A stretch of DNA of 64,000 nucleotides from Bacteroides intestinalis (GCF_003464595.1 NZ_QRZF01000006.1:124001-188000); one strand, 5' to 3'. Counted from the stretch's first letter, positions 35,438 to 45,313 are shown. Numbers and translations are program-made. The notes: generated by a model not told the origin, from the letters alone.

Positions 35438-35836
35438 TTAATTGAGAATTACTTTCTCTTTATTTAATCTTTTATTAGCATTCACTTGAATAATTATATT
35501 CGGTGTACTTTGTGTGTTTACTGCATAGGGTTTACCGAATATGTATTCTCTGAATAGCTTAGCATTCAGCGAGTTTATCCGAAATGCAAGAGTTGTTATC
35601 ATATCCAACCCGAAATAGTTAGGCAAAATGTACTTTCCGTGAACTATTTCGCCATGCTGTAAATCGGCTTTCATGACTCCCGATTTTAAAACTGCCCGAA
35701 TGTTATATTTGATGGTGGATATTATTACCCCAAACAGCTCTGCTATATCAAAATCGCGCATCCAAACCGTTTCAGTCAGATTACCCGGTAGAGTGATTAT
35801 ACCGCTTTTACTAATAGTTATCTTTTCTTTTTTCAT
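35438..35836 (-). CDS. Small protein of integrative elements, resembling the RhuM N-terminal region
   Basis: 132 aa. WMRDFDIAELFGV (about 25-37) followed by TIKYNIRAVLKSGV resembles the helix-turn-helix-like N-terminal part of RhuM proteins. TTLAFRINSLNAKLFREYIFG echoes the RhuM segment FRIWATQRLRDYI. It may be a stand-alone relative. It lies just downstream of the dead integrase in the same direction. No known function. Confidence 0.5.
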   Translation of the reverse strand: MKKEKITISKSGIITLPGNLTETVWMRDFDIAELFGVIISTIKYNIRAVLKSGVMKADLQHGEIVHGKYILPNYFGLDMITTLAFRINSLNAKLFREYIFGKPYAVNTQSTPNIIIQVNANKRLNKEKVILN

Positions 35837-35860
35837 CGTTTATGGTTTTAATGGATGTAA

Positions 35861-37092
35861 TTAAATAGCCTGACAGATAAATGATTCCATCTGTTCAATC
35901 TGTTTTGAGAGCTTCTCCATATCACAGCTGACTTTCTCCGCTGTAATCTTAGCATAGATTTGCGTCGTGCGGATGCTGCGGTGTCCGAGTATCTTCGATA
36001 GCGTTTCAATGGGCACATCGTTCGACAGACACACAGTTGTGGTGTATGAGTGCTGACTTTGATGCTACGTGACGTTTTTTGTCTATACCACAGTGCTTTG
36101 CAATTACTTTGATACCGTTTTTGCAGTTGGGATAACAAGGTACGGGTAGCAGTTTGCCGTCTTTCGCCATACCCTCGTATTTCTCAATGATATGTTTGGT
36201 AACTTCCAACAGACGGATGTTACTTTCTGTACCCGTTTTCTGGCGGTTTGTTTTTATCCACAGATGACCGTCAAAAGAGATTTCCAAATTCTCTTTCGTC
36301 AAGTGATACATGTCCGTCCAGCTTAACCCTGTGAATATGCAGAAAATAAACAAATCACGAATTAATTCATAGCTTTTCTTCTTGAACGTACCATTGACAA
36401 GCAGGAGATTTCCTCTTTCATCAGAAAGCCCCGTTTGGTTTCTTCTTTCGTGATGCTGTACCCGTAAAACGGATCACGCTGTAGCCAACCGTTATTGATT
36501 GCCATGTAGATAATTTTCCGCAATGGCATCATGTACGACCAGACCGTATTGGTGCAATGGTCTTTCTCCGTTCTAAGGAACAGTTCAAAGTCGGTAATAA
36601 AGGCAGGGGTAAGTTCTTTGAAAGCTATATCACTGACTTTATGCCGTTGCTTGATAAATTCTGACAAATGGTTGTATACAGTACGGTATTTCCAATAGCT
36701 GCGCTCACTTTTGTTTTACCTGCTTGTTTGACGTAGTCCTCATTGTGTTGACTGAATACGGTAAGCAGGGTTTCATGCTTCATTCCTATCCCTAAGAAAG
36801 CATTGTGTACTTTTTCGGCAGTTACATAGTTATCCCTGTCACATATCTCTTGATAGGCTTTGTTGATACCCACACGGATTTTTTCCAGCATCCGGTTGCC
36901 TTCTTGTGCAACGATACTTCTGCCGGATAATTTGCCCAATTTGACATTCCACGATTTTTCTTCTACATCCAGTTTGCAACTGAATTGGGATACTTTGCTG
37001 TTCACGGTCACACGGCACATGACTGGTACAAGCCCGTTCTTCTTCGGGGCATTGCGTTTGAGATAAAATAAGACTCTGAATGTTGATCTCAT
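35861..37092 (-). pseudogene. Tyrosine recombinase (integrase) with several frameshifts
   Basis: Pieces in three frames reconstruct a ~410-aa Bacteroides-type phage integrase: an N-terminal arm-binding part (37092-36672), a core-binding part with KELTPAFITDFELFLRTEK, a catalytic part with FTGLSWTDMYHLTKENL, and an end reading SKILGHRSIRTTQIYAKITAEKVS. Breaks fall near 36670, 36400 and 36060. The element is therefore no longer able to excise by its own enzyme. The gene starts close to the right side of the island, where such elements usually carry their att site. Confidence 0.85.
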
Positions 37093-37502
37093 ACTCTACA
37101 TTTTTTAAGTGACAAAATTATTACTTGTAGAGTTGTTTCTTGATATGCAAAACTCTGCCAATCAGCGCAAGAGAATCGGATTTGTTTATTTTTTCATACT
37201 GTCACTGCCCATTCCCCGAATTTTTGGTTGCATTTTCAGGTAAATAGAGTCTGAAATCCATGTAAATCAACTCTTTGAAAATCATCTAATTTCCTATTAT
37301 CAGCCAAAAGAAAGTAACGAGATAGTAATGTAACGCTGTCCTCACTTGGCTTTTTGTTGGTTTCATTTGGCTTCGCTCCGGCGGCTCATTCTTCGCTAAA
37401 TCCCTTGTTTACAACTATCTTGCATTCATCCACTCTTATTCTCGTTTTTTATCTTTATCTTTGAACAAAATAATACATTTATAACCATAAATAATAAGAA
37501 AA
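37093..37502. other. Gene-free stretch at the right side of the island
   Basis: 410 bp without a credible ORF. It should include the att end of the decayed element, but no direct repeat to the left side (23766-23888) could be found by eye. TATCTTTG at 37456-37463 matches the Bacteroides -7 box and is a candidate promoter for the 37503 gene. Confidence 0.5.
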
Positions 37503-38558
37503 ATGATTCTTGTAGACGACATGCTTGCGGTAGCATTTCAATATCGAGACACAGAATTGTGGAAAGAGTTGACAGATAGTGATGTATTTGCATTTCGCCT
37601 ATCCGATGGGGAAACCGGATATTGTTGCGTGATGGGAAATGCAGGTGAACATCTTGCCTTGGGTTTCTACCGAGGGCGAAAAGGTTTTACTACTTATTTG
37701 AAAACTATCAGCTTAGGCAATGCACATCTCTCAGAAATCGAAATGTTTGAAATGACAACAACTTTCGATTGCATCAATTGCGACTTTATGCAAGCATCTG
37801 ACATGGATGTGAAAACAAAGAAAATCATCCGTAATTATGCCGATGCCCATAAGCTGAAGATTCGACGCTCTAAAGGCTGGCCTGACTTTACCCGGCATCA
37901 GCCTGGAAAGATGCAGTATGGCATCACTTGTATGGAGGATGCGCGTGATATCGTTGAGGCGCTTCGGGCCGCTATTGCTGTGGCGGCAAAGGTGACAACC
38001 TCTGACTTTGTAAAGCTGGGCTTTGATGTAAATGGCAACTATCCTACCGCAAAGGGTGGAAAATCTGTTCCGTACCTTATTCCCAATTCCGATGGTACAT
38101 ACGAGTGGAATATTACTCAGCTTCCTGCTTTTCTGCCTGATGAGTGTATTGCACCAAAGTTTGCCAACGACATACTGGCAGGCGAGATGAAAAAGTTGCC
38201 TGTTTCCGGGACATTACAAATGAAGTATCTGCATATGCCGACGCCCATAGATGCAGATGAGGATGAAGCTCCTTACCTCCCTACCGTATTACTTTGTTTG
38301 GATACCGCCAGCGAGTTGGTATTTCCCATTTTGACTCAGAATGCTTTGAACAACAATCCAGAGGAGTTACTATTGAAGTTAGTCAATGTTTTGCGCGAGC
38401 AGGGTAATAAACCTCACGCCATTGAGGTGGAAGATAACAAAACTGAATTCCTGTTGAAGGATTTTTGTTCCCGGTGCGGCATTCGTCTTTCCCGCAAGAA
38501 AGAACTTCCGGAGATTGGCGATGCTTGCTTCTTTCTGTTCAGTAATTTTATGATGTAG
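37503..38558 (+). CDS. Uncharacterised protein (DUF6930/DUF7309-like)
   Basis: 351 aa, soluble, with no signal peptide or membrane helices. The N-terminal half (FAFRLSDGETGYCCVMGNAGEHLALGFYRG) and C-terminal half (LPTVLLCLDTASELVFPILTQNAL, then FCSRCGIRLSRKKELPEI) fit my memory of paired DUF7309/DUF6930 domains. I cannot confirm the families or give a function. Single gene between the mobile-element remnant and the alcohol dehydrogenase. Confidence 0.6.
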   Translation: MILVDDMLAVAFQYRDTELWKELTDSDVFAFRLSDGETGYCCVMGNAGEHLALGFYRGRKGFTTYLKTISLGNAHLSEIEMFEMTTTFDCINCDFMQASDMDVKTKKIIRNYADAHKLKIRRSKGWPDFTRHQPGKMQYGITCMEDARDIVEALRAAIAVAAKVTTSDFVKLGFDVNGNYPTAKGGKSVPYLIPNSDGTYEWNITQLPAFLPDECIAPKFANDILAGEMKKLPVSGTLQMKYLHMPTPIDADEDEAPYLPTVLLCLDTASELVFPILTQNALNNNPEELLLKLVNVLREQGNKPHAIEVEDNKTEFLLKDFCSRCGIRLSRKKELPEIGDACFFLFSNFMM

Positions 38559-38658
38559 TTGTGGAAACTTTTATCCCTTCAGTTGTGGAGAAACGTAAGC
38601 ACTTATTATGGCTATACTACTTTATGCCGGTATTTCGCATATAATAATATAATAAATT

Positions 38659-39840
38659 ATGAATAATTTCGTCTTTTACAGTCCTACCGAATTTGTATTC
38701 GGTAAGGCTACGGAAATGCAAGTCGGTGCACTGGCGCGGAAGCATGGTGCGCGAAAAGTGATGGTCGTGTACGGCGGCGGCTCTGTTGTACGGAGTGGCT
38801 TGCTGGATAGGGTGAAGCAGTCCTTGCAGGAAGCAGGGATTGAATATTGTTTGATGGGGGGCGTGCAGCCGAATCCGGTGGATACAAAAGTGTATGAAGG
38901 CATTGAATTCTGCCGCCGTGAACAGGCTGATATGCTGTTGCCTGTGGGTGGTGGTTCTGTCATTGATACAGCCAAAGCCATAGCGGCAGGTGTGCTTTAT
39001 GAAGGTGACTTCTGGGATTTCTATATCGGAAAGGCTAAAGTGACTAAAGCGCTGAAAGTAGCTGTTGTGCTGACTATTCCTGCTGCCGGAAGTGAAGGTT
39101 CCGGTAATACGGTTATAACGAAACTGGACGGTTTGCAGAAACTCAGTCTGCGTGTACCGGAAGTTTTGCGTCCGGTATTCTCTATTATGAATCCGGAACT
39201 TACTTATACTTTGCCGCCCTTCCAGACCGCCTGCGGTGTGGCTGATATGATGGCTCATATCATGGAGCGTTATTTTACGAACACTCAGGAGGTGGAAATT
39301 GGAGATCGTCTTTGTGAAGGCACTTTGATGGCTATCATCAATGAAGCTCCCAAGGTAATGAGAAATCCTGAAGATTACGGTGCGCGTGCCAACTTGATGT
39401 GGGCGGGCATGATTGCGCATAATGGTACCTGTGGCGTAGGTTGTGAGGAAGATTGGGCTTCGCACTTCCTGGAGCATGAGATCAGTGCTATTTATGGTGT
39501 TACTCACGGTGCTGGGTTATCTGTTATCTTCCCCGCCTGGATGACTTGGATGGTAGAGCATAATGTAGGAAAGATTGCTCAATATGCCGTTCGTGTATGG
39601 GGCGTTCCTGAATCAGAAGATAAGAAAGCGGTTGCTTTGGAGGGTATTGGTAAGCTGAAAGCTTTCTTTAGCTCTCTTGGTCTGCCTGTGACATTTAAAG
39701 AATTGGGTGTTGAAAATCCTGATATTGACCGTCTGGCGGATAGTCTGCATCGCAATAAAGGAGAGTTGGTTGGGAATTATGTGAAGCTGACAAAGCTGGA
39801 CAGTAAAGAGATTTATCGCCTTGCATGTGCAGGGGAGTGA
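38659..39840 (+). CDS. Iron-containing (butanol-type) alcohol dehydrogenase
   Basis: 393 aa of the BdhA/YqhD group. NADPH-site VVYGGGSVVRSGLLDRV (about 36-52), LPVGGGSVIDTAKAIAAG and the metal-binding region with CEEDWASHFLEHEISAIYG and VTHGAGLSVIFPAW are visible. Likely reduces aldehydes to alcohols with NAD(P)H during fermentation; the exact substrate is not determinable. Monocistronic, closed by a strong terminator. Confidence 0.9.
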   Translation: MNNFVFYSPTEFVFGKATEMQVGALARKHGARKVMVVYGGGSVVRSGLLDRVKQSLQEAGIEYCLMGGVQPNPVDTKVYEGIEFCRREQADMLLPVGGGSVIDTAKAIAAGVLYEGDFWDFYIGKAKVTKALKVAVVLTIPAAGSEGSGNTVITKLDGLQKLSLRVPEVLRPVFSIMNPELTYTLPPFQTACGVADMMAHIMERYFTNTQEVEIGDRLCEGTLMAIINEAPKVMRNPEDYGARANLMWAGMIAHNGTCGVGCEEDWASHFLEHEISAIYGVTHGAGLSVIFPAWMTWMVEHNVGKIAQYAVRVWGVPESEDKKAVALEGIGKLKAFFSSLGLPVTFKELGVENPDIDRLADSLHRNKGELVGNYVKLTKLDSKEIYRLACAGE

Positions 39841-39916
39841 TGTTCGCTTCTGTATAGAGGGTGAGTTTCTTTTAGATATCGGCCAATGATTTTGAAAAGT
39901 TGGTGAGGAAAACAAA

Positions 39917-39953
39917 AAAGACGGCGAAGTTTCTGATTTACTTCGCCGTCTTT
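39917..39953. terminator. Bidirectional terminator
   Basis: AAAGACGGCGAAGT (39917-39930) and ACTTCGCCGTCTTT (39940-39953) form a perfect 14-bp stem between the convergent alcohol dehydrogenase and RNase G genes. Confidence 0.9.
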
Positions 39954-39954
39954 C

Positions 39955-41529
39955 TTATTTAATTTCGAATTCTTCCTTCATGTCAATCTCTTCCCCTTGC
40001 GGGTCGTAGAATACATATTCCAGGAACGCGAGTTTCTGGCTTGGAATAATCTTGATACCAAATCCGTATTTCATCTGCCATTTCCGTTTCAGGGAAACGA
40101 GTCCCTGGTTGATGTAAGCAGCAATATACGGGTGGATGTGTAACGAGAATTTCTTAATCTTCAGTTTGTTGACTAAGTAGTCAATTTTACTCTCTAAAGT
40201 GTCCGTAAAGAGGATAGAGGACTTGATGGTGCCTTTTCCGAAACAGGTGGGACAGATTTCTGTGGTATTGACATCCATTGCCGGGCGCACACGCTGGCGG
40301 GTAATCTGCATCAGTCCGAATTTGCTGAGCGGTAGGATGTTATGTCTTGCCCTGTCTTTCTGCATGTTGGCACACATACGTTCGTAAAGCTTTTGTCTGT
40401 TTTCGGCTTCGTTCATATCAATGAAGTCCACCACAATGATACCACCCATATCTCTCAGTCGCAGCTGGCGAGCCAGTTCATCGGCAGCTCCCAGATTCAC
40501 TTCGAGTGCGTTGGCCTCCTGCCCGTTGGCATTCTTGGTGCGGTTACCGCTGTTCACGTCTACTACGTGAAGCGCCTCAGTATGCTCAATAATCAGGTAG
40601 GCACCACTCTTGTATGAAACCGTCTTGCCAAATGAAGACTTGATCTGCTTGGTGATACCAAAATTGTCGTAAATGGGGAGTTGTCCTTTATACAGTTTTA
40701 CGATTCCTGCCCGGTCAGGGGCGATAAGAGTTACGTAATCCTTGATTTCGTGGAACACGGCTTCGTCGTTGACGTGGATGTTCTCGAAAGAAGGATTGAA
40801 CAAGTCGCGCAATAAGCCTACGGCACGGCTGGTTTCTTCGTAAATCAATGTCGGGAATTTAGTAGCTTTCTGTATTTTGGTGACAGCATCTTCCCAGTGC
40901 TTTAATAAAACTTTAAGCTCTCCGTCGAGCTCGGCTACGCGTTTTCCTTCGGCAACGGTGCGGACGATTACTCCGAAATTCTTCGGTTTGATACTCATCA
41001 GCAATTGTTTGAGGCGGGCGCGTTCTTCGCTCGATTTAATTTTTTGTGATACGGAAACCTTGTCGTTGAAAGGTATCAGCACCAAATATCTTCCGGCAAA
41101 TGAGATTTCGGAAGTCAGGCGCGGACCTTTGGTAGAGATAGGCTCCTTGACAATTTGCACCACTACTTCTTGTCCCACCTTGAGTGTATTGGCTACGGTG
41201 CCATCCTTTTCAAGATCGGGAAGTATGGTTGCTTTGGTGATTTGCGGTAGTTTCTTTTTATCGCTTAAAGTTTGCTTTACGTACTTCTCTAACGAGTTAA
41301 ATTGAGGACCTAAGTCCAGATAATGAAGAAAAGCATCTTTCTCGTAACCCACGTCCACGAAGCAGGCATTCAGGCCGGGCATCAATTTCTTGATTCGTCC
41401 TAAATACATGTTGCCCACCGAGAAAGAAAGATTTCTTCCTTCGCTTTGAAGTTCCACCAGGCTCTTGTCTTCGAGCAGGGCAATGGAGACCTCTTTGGGC
41501 TGTACGTCTACAACGAGTTCGCTTGTCAC
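39955..41529 (-). CDS. rng: Ribonuclease G/E family endoribonuclease
   Basis: 524 aa from a GTG at 41529. An S1 RNA-binding domain lies near the N-terminus (MYLGRIKKLMPGLNACFVDVGYEKDAFLHY). The catalytic domain contains GGIIVVDFIDMNEAENRQKLY with metal-binding aspartates and the zinc-link motif CPTCFGKG. It processes rRNA and mRNA. The length is that of RNase G without the long RNase E tail. It follows HU and the tiny basic-protein gene on the same strand. Confidence 0.93.
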   Translation of the reverse strand: MTSELVVDVQPKEVSIALLEDKSLVELQSEGRNLSFSVGNMYLGRIKKLMPGLNACFVDVGYEKDAFLHYLDLGPQFNSLEKYVKQTLSDKKKLPQITKATILPDLEKDGTVANTLKVGQEVVVQIVKEPISTKGPRLTSEISFAGRYLVLIPFNDKVSVSQKIKSSEERARLKQLLMSIKPKNFGVIVRTVAEGKRVAELDGELKVLLKHWEDAVTKIQKATKFPTLIYEETSRAVGLLRDLFNPSFENIHVNDEAVFHEIKDYVTLIAPDRAGIVKLYKGQLPIYDNFGITKQIKSSFGKTVSYKSGAYLIIEHTEALHVVDVNSGNRTKNANGQEANALEVNLGAADELARQLRLRDMGGIIVVDFIDMNEAENRQKLYERMCANMQKDRARHNILPLSKFGLMQITRQRVRPAMDVNTTEICPTCFGKGTIKSSILFTDTLESKIDYLVNKLKIKKFSLHIHPYIAAYINQGLVSLKRKWQMKYGFGIKIIPSQKLAFLEYVFYDPQGEEIDMKEEFEIK

Positions 41530-41676
41530 AATTTTTTTTCTTGCTTTTTAGGTTCTAAAGTCAGCGAGGATACAAATAGCCTTGCCGACTACAATTTGTT
41601 ACTTAAACAAAGAACAAACTCGCGAGACAAATAGCTTCACAAGTTTGTTCTTTATTTCTGTCCTTCAGACTAAAAA

Positions 41677-41769
41677 TTACTTTTTGCTTTTATGTCTGTT
41701 CTTTCTTAGTCTTTTTTTACGCTTGTGCGTAGACATTTTATGTCTTTTTTTCTTCTTTCCGCTAGGCAT
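41677..41769 (-). CDS. 30-aa basic AURKAIP1/COX24-type ribosomal protein
   Basis: A tiny ORF of 30 codons, starting MPSGKKKKRHKM and rich in Lys/Arg/His, between hupB-like and rng. It matches the small basic AURKAIP1/COX24-domain proteins annotated across Bacteroidetes (related to mitochondrial mS38), which are thought to bind the small ribosomal subunit. The very high positive charge and conserved HKMxTHKRKKRLRKNRHK core make this a real gene despite its size. Confidence 0.85.
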   Translation of the reverse strand: MPSGKKKKRHKMSTHKRKKRLRKNRHKSKK

Positions 41770-41805
41770 AGCTTCAATAATTTAATAGGTTAATACTCTT
41801 GTTTA

Positions 41806-42081
41806 TTATTTCTTCACGGAGATGGTGAATGTTTTTGCAGGCTTAAATGCCGGAATGTTGTGTTCCGGAATGATAATCGTAGTATTCTTTGAGATGTTAC
41901 GAGCAGTTTTCTGTGCTCTTTTCTTCACTACGAAGCTACCAAACCCGCGGAGGTAAACATTTTCATCTTTTGATAAAGATGCTTTTACTGTGTCCATGAA
42001 CGCTTCAACCGTAGTAAGCACTGTTACTTTGTCAATCCCGGTGTTCTTTGTAATTTCGTTTACAATATCAGCTTTAGTCAT
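41806..42081 (-). CDS. HU-family DNA-binding protein
   Basis: 91 aa with the full HU/IHF fold: TKADIVNEITKNTGI, helix 2, RGFGSFVVKKRAQKTARNISKNTTIIIPEHNIPAFKPAKTF. The beta-arm carries a Lys/Arg-rich loop; the proline at the arm tip is replaced by an N-x-T-T-I segment as in many Bacteroidetes. It bends and compacts DNA. Confidence 0.93.
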   Translation of the reverse strand: MTKADIVNEITKNTGIDKVTVLTTVEAFMDTVKASLSKDENVYLRGFGSFVVKKRAQKTARNISKNTTIIIPEHNIPAFKPAKTFTISVKK

Positions 42082-42204
42082 TTTTCTTTAAAAAAAATAT
42101 TATTACTATAGTTTCCTAATTTTTTGGACTGCAAATATATAGCTTTTTACGCTCTCTAAAAAATATATTCTGGACAATTTTCTAAAAAAGTCTTTTGATT
42201 AAGG

Positions 42205-42232
42205 TTTGTTGGGGGAAAAAGAACTATTTTTG
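42205..42232 (+). promoter_or_regulatory. Promoter of the mutY leader
   Basis: TTTG at 42205-42208 and TATTTTTG at 42225-42232 match the Bacteroides -33 and -7 elements. The transcript would begin near 42239 and carry a ~110-nt leader. Confidence 0.55.
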
Positions 42233-42239
42233 TGCTGTA

Positions 42240-42330
42240 GGAAGGGCTACACCCTTTTATATTAGGGATATAGCCATGAATTACAAAGAAGGTAGCCGTC
42301 CGAGGCGAAAGATGTTGCCCTTTTTAGACT
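42240..42330 (+). promoter_or_regulatory. Structured leader before mutY
   Basis: Nested complementary segments: GGCTA (42247-42251) with TAGCC, CCCT with AGGG, and GGGCTAC with GTTGCCC followed by a T-run (about 42312-42324). These are alternative structures for one segment, which is attenuator-like. No leader ORF with an obvious codon run is seen. Confidence 0.35.
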
Positions 42331-42352
42331 TTTATAACTATCTGTAATAGAG

Positions 42353-43393
42353 ATGAATATATTTAGTGAGAAATTGATAGCCTGGTATGCCGAAAACAAG
42401 CGTGAATTGCCTTGGCGGGATACCACTGACCCTTATATTATATGGATTTCAGAGATTATACTGCAACAGACCCGGGTAGCGCAGGGTTATGATTATTTTT
42501 TGCGTTTTATCCATCGTTTTCCTAATGTGACAGCCTTGGCTGAAGCACCGGAAGATGAGGTGATGAAATGCTGGCAGGGACTGGGGTATTATTCCCGTGC
42601 ACGTAATCTGCATGCGGCGGCAAAAAGTATGAATGGTGTTTTTCCGGTTACTTATGAAGGGGTGCGTGCGTTGAAGGGGGTAGGGGACTATACTGCTGCG
42701 GCTATCTGCTCATCCGCCTACGGTATGCCTTATGCAGTGGTGGACGGGAATGTCTATCGTGTGCTTTCGCGCTATTTCGGCATCGATACGCCGGTGGACA
42801 GTACGGAAGGCAAGAAATTGTTTGCTGCTTTGGCAGATGAGATGATGGATAAATCGCAGCCTGCTGTCTACAATCAGGCGATAATGGATTTCGGTGCCAT
42901 ACAATGTACGCCGCAATCACCGAATTGCCTGTTTTGCCCTTTGGTTGACAGCTGCTCGGCCTTGAAGGAGGGTACGATAACGAAGTTGCCCGTAAAGCAG
43001 CATAAGACGAAAACCACCAATCGTTATTTCAATTATATATATGTACGTGTGGGCGCGTGTACCTACTTACATAAGCGGACGGAGGATGATATCTGGAAAA
43101 ATCTTTTCGAATTTCCGCTGATAGAAACGGAAGCGCCTGTGACGGAAGAAGAGTTTCGTGAATTGCCCCAGGTACGTGTGCTTTTTGCAGACGGGGAGGT
43201 TTCGGGATTGCGTTTAATCAGTGGAAATGTGAAGCATGTGCTCTCTCACAGGGTGATTTATGCCAATTTCTATGAAGTTGTTTTACCGGAAAATTCCACT
43301 TCTTTTTCTGCCTTCCAGCGGGTGAAAACAGAGGATTTGGAGCAGTATGCGGTCTCTCGCCTGGTGCATGCCTTTCTGGAGAAATATCTATAA
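42353..43393 (+). CDS. mutY: A/G-specific adenine glycosylase
   Basis: 346 aa. It removes adenine mispaired with 8-oxoguanine. N-terminal WYAENKRELPWRDTTDPYIIWISEIILQQT, helix-hairpin-helix LKGVGDYTAAAICSSA with the catalytic Asp after VVDGNVYRVLSR, an iron-sulfur cluster C-x6-C-x2-C-x5-C (CTPQSPNCLFCPLVDSC), and a C-terminal NUDIX-like domain recognising oxoG. Confidence 0.95.
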   Translation: MNIFSEKLIAWYAENKRELPWRDTTDPYIIWISEIILQQTRVAQGYDYFLRFIHRFPNVTALAEAPEDEVMKCWQGLGYYSRARNLHAAAKSMNGVFPVTYEGVRALKGVGDYTAAAICSSAYGMPYAVVDGNVYRVLSRYFGIDTPVDSTEGKKLFAALADEMMDKSQPAVYNQAIMDFGAIQCTPQSPNCLFCPLVDSCSALKEGTITKLPVKQHKTKTTNRYFNYIYVRVGACTYLHKRTEDDIWKNLFEFPLIETEAPVTEEEFRELPQVRVLFADGEVSGLRLISGNVKHVLSHRVIYANFYEVVLPENSTSFSAFQRVKTEDLEQYAVSRLVHAFLEKYL

Positions 43394-43471
43394 AAGTTGC
43401 GCTAACTCTTGCATTGTGTGATTATTCTGTTTAATTTTGGCAGCAAATTCAAATAAAAAGAAAAAAGGCTT

Positions 43472-43930
43472 ATGTCAGTAAATAAAGTAATATTGATTGG
43501 AAATGTAGGTAGAGACCCTGAAGTAAGATACCTTGATTCCGGTATCGCTGTGGCTTCTTTGCCTTTGGCTACTACAGACCGTGCATACACATTGGCTAAC
43601 GGTACGCAGGTACCCGAAAGGACGGAATGGCACAATCTGGTACTTTGGCGCGGACTGGCAGAAACAGCCGAAAAATATGTGCATAAAGGGGATAAACTTT
43701 ATGTGGAAGGCAAAATACGTACCCGTTCATACGATGATCAGACCGGCGCAAAGCGCTATGTTACGGAAATCTTTGTGGACTCTATGGAAATGCTGAGCCC
43801 CAGAGGAACTGCTGCACCGGGTGCTGCCGCTCCGCAACCGGGTATGTCACAAGGTGCTCCTGCACAACCTATGGCGCAATCGCAGGCAACCCCTGCACAA
43901 GATAATACAACGGACGATTTACCGTTCTAA
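43472..43930 (+). CDS. ssb: Single-stranded DNA-binding protein
   Basis: 152 aa. An N-terminal OB-fold (MSVNKVILIGNVGRDPEVRY, WHNLVLWRGLAETAEKYVHKGDKLYVEGK) is followed by a Pro/Gln/Ala-rich linker. The tail is acidic (TTDDLPF), the docking tip for replication and repair partners. It sits between mutY and gldE in the same direction. Confidence 0.95.
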   Translation: MSVNKVILIGNVGRDPEVRYLDSGIAVASLPLATTDRAYTLANGTQVPERTEWHNLVLWRGLAETAEKYVHKGDKLYVEGKIRTRSYDDQTGAKRYVTEIFVDSMEMLSPRGTAAPGAAAPQPGMSQGAPAQPMAQSQATPAQDNTTDDLPF

Positions 43931-43953
43931 TTGTTTAACTAAAACCAAGATCT

Positions 43954-45300
43954 TTGGACCCAGACGCTTATTTATGCCAGTTGGCAAATGTTTTTAATGG
44001 TATATCCGTACATAGCCCTACTATTTCGGCAATCATCGCCATTGTGTTGGCAGGCTTGCTGTTGCTCGTATCCGGCTTTGCCTCAGCTTCAGAAATAGCC
44101 TTTTTCTCTCTTTCTCCGTCCGACCTGAATGCCATTGACGAGAAGAAACATCCCTCGGATGAGAAAATTCGTAAACTCCTGGATGACACGGAAAGGTTGC
44201 TGGCAACCATCCTGATAACAAACAATTTTGTGAATGTGACCATTATCATGCTCTGTAACTTCTTCTTCATGAGTGTGTTTGAGTTTCATTCTCCTATTGC
44301 GGAATTTCTGATACTGACCGTCATCCTGACCTTCCTTCTGCTTCTTTTCGGTGAAATCATGCCGAAGATTTATTCAGCCCAGAAGACGTTGGCTTTCTGT
44401 CGCTTCTCCGCTCCGGGTATCTGGATGTTTCGTTCCCTTTTTTATCCGGTAGCTTCTATGCTGGTACGTTCCACTTCGTTCCTGAACAAGCATTTTGCCC
44501 GCAAAAACCATAACATCTCGGTAGACGAGCTTTCTCATGCCCTTGAACTGACGGATAAGGCTGAGCTGAAGGAAGAGAATAATATTCTGGAAGGCATCAT
44601 TCGTTTTGGCGGTGAAACGGCGAAGGAGGTGATGACTTCCCGTCTGGACGTAGTCGATCTGGATATTCGCACGCCTTTCAAGGATGTATTGCAATGTATT
44701 ATCGAAAATGCTTACTCCCGTATCCCTATTTATTCCGAGAACCGGGATAATATCAAAGGTATCTTATATATCAAGGACTTGTTGCCCCATTTGAATAAGG
44801 TGGATTTCCGTTGGCAGTCACTGATACGTCCGGCCTATTTTGTTCCGGAAACTAAGATGATTGACGATTTGCTGCGTGATTTTCAGGCCAATAAGATTCA
44901 TATTGCCATTGTGGTTGATGAATTTGGTGGCACGTCGGGAATTGTGACGATGGAGGATATCATCGAGGAGATAGTCGGTGAGATTCACGACGAATATGAT
45001 GACGAAGAACGTACGTATGCAGTGCTGAACGATCATACGTGGGTGTTTGAAGCCAAAACTCAGTTGACGGATTTTTATAAGATTACGAAGGTGGACGAGG
45101 AAGTCTTTGATGAAGTGGCGGGTGATTCTGATACGCTTGCAGGATTACTGCTGGAGCTGAAAGGTGAATTCCCTGCCCTGCATGAAAAGGTTACCTACGA
45201 TCACTATGAATTTGAAGTCCTGGAGATGGATAACCGCCGTATTCTTAAAGTGAAGTTCACCATCAACACTCCTCCGTCGGATTCCGATAAGAAAGATTGA
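43954..45300 (+). CDS. gldE: GldE-type CBS-domain membrane protein
   Basis: 448 aa, TTG start at 43954 (23 bp after ssb). An N-terminal DUF21/CNNM membrane domain with three to four helices (to about 190), two CBS domains (MTSRLDVVDLDIRTPFKDV; YFVPETKMIDDLL, DEFGGTSGIVTMEDIIEEIVGEI) and a CorC/HlyC C-terminal domain. Known as GldE in gliding Bacteroidetes, where it is required for motility or lipoprotein assembly. In non-gliding Bacteroides it may serve ion transport or envelope functions. Confidence 0.88.
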   Translation: MDPDAYLCQLANVFNGISVHSPTISAIIAIVLAGLLLLVSGFASASEIAFFSLSPSDLNAIDEKKHPSDEKIRKLLDDTERLLATILITNNFVNVTIIMLCNFFFMSVFEFHSPIAEFLILTVILTFLLLLFGEIMPKIYSAQKTLAFCRFSAPGIWMFRSLFYPVASMLVRSTSFLNKHFARKNHNISVDELSHALELTDKAELKEENNILEGIIRFGGETAKEVMTSRLDVVDLDIRTPFKDVLQCIIENAYSRIPIYSENRDNIKGILYIKDLLPHLNKVDFRWQSLIRPAYFVPETKMIDDLLRDFQANKIHIAIVVDEFGGTSGIVTMEDIIEEIVGEIHDEYDDEERTYAVLNDHTWVFEAKTQLTDFYKITKVDEEVFDEVAGDSDTLAGLLLELKGEFPALHEKVTYDHYEFEVLEMDNRRILKVKFTINTPPSDSDKKD

Positions 45301-45313
45301 TTTACAAAATAAT

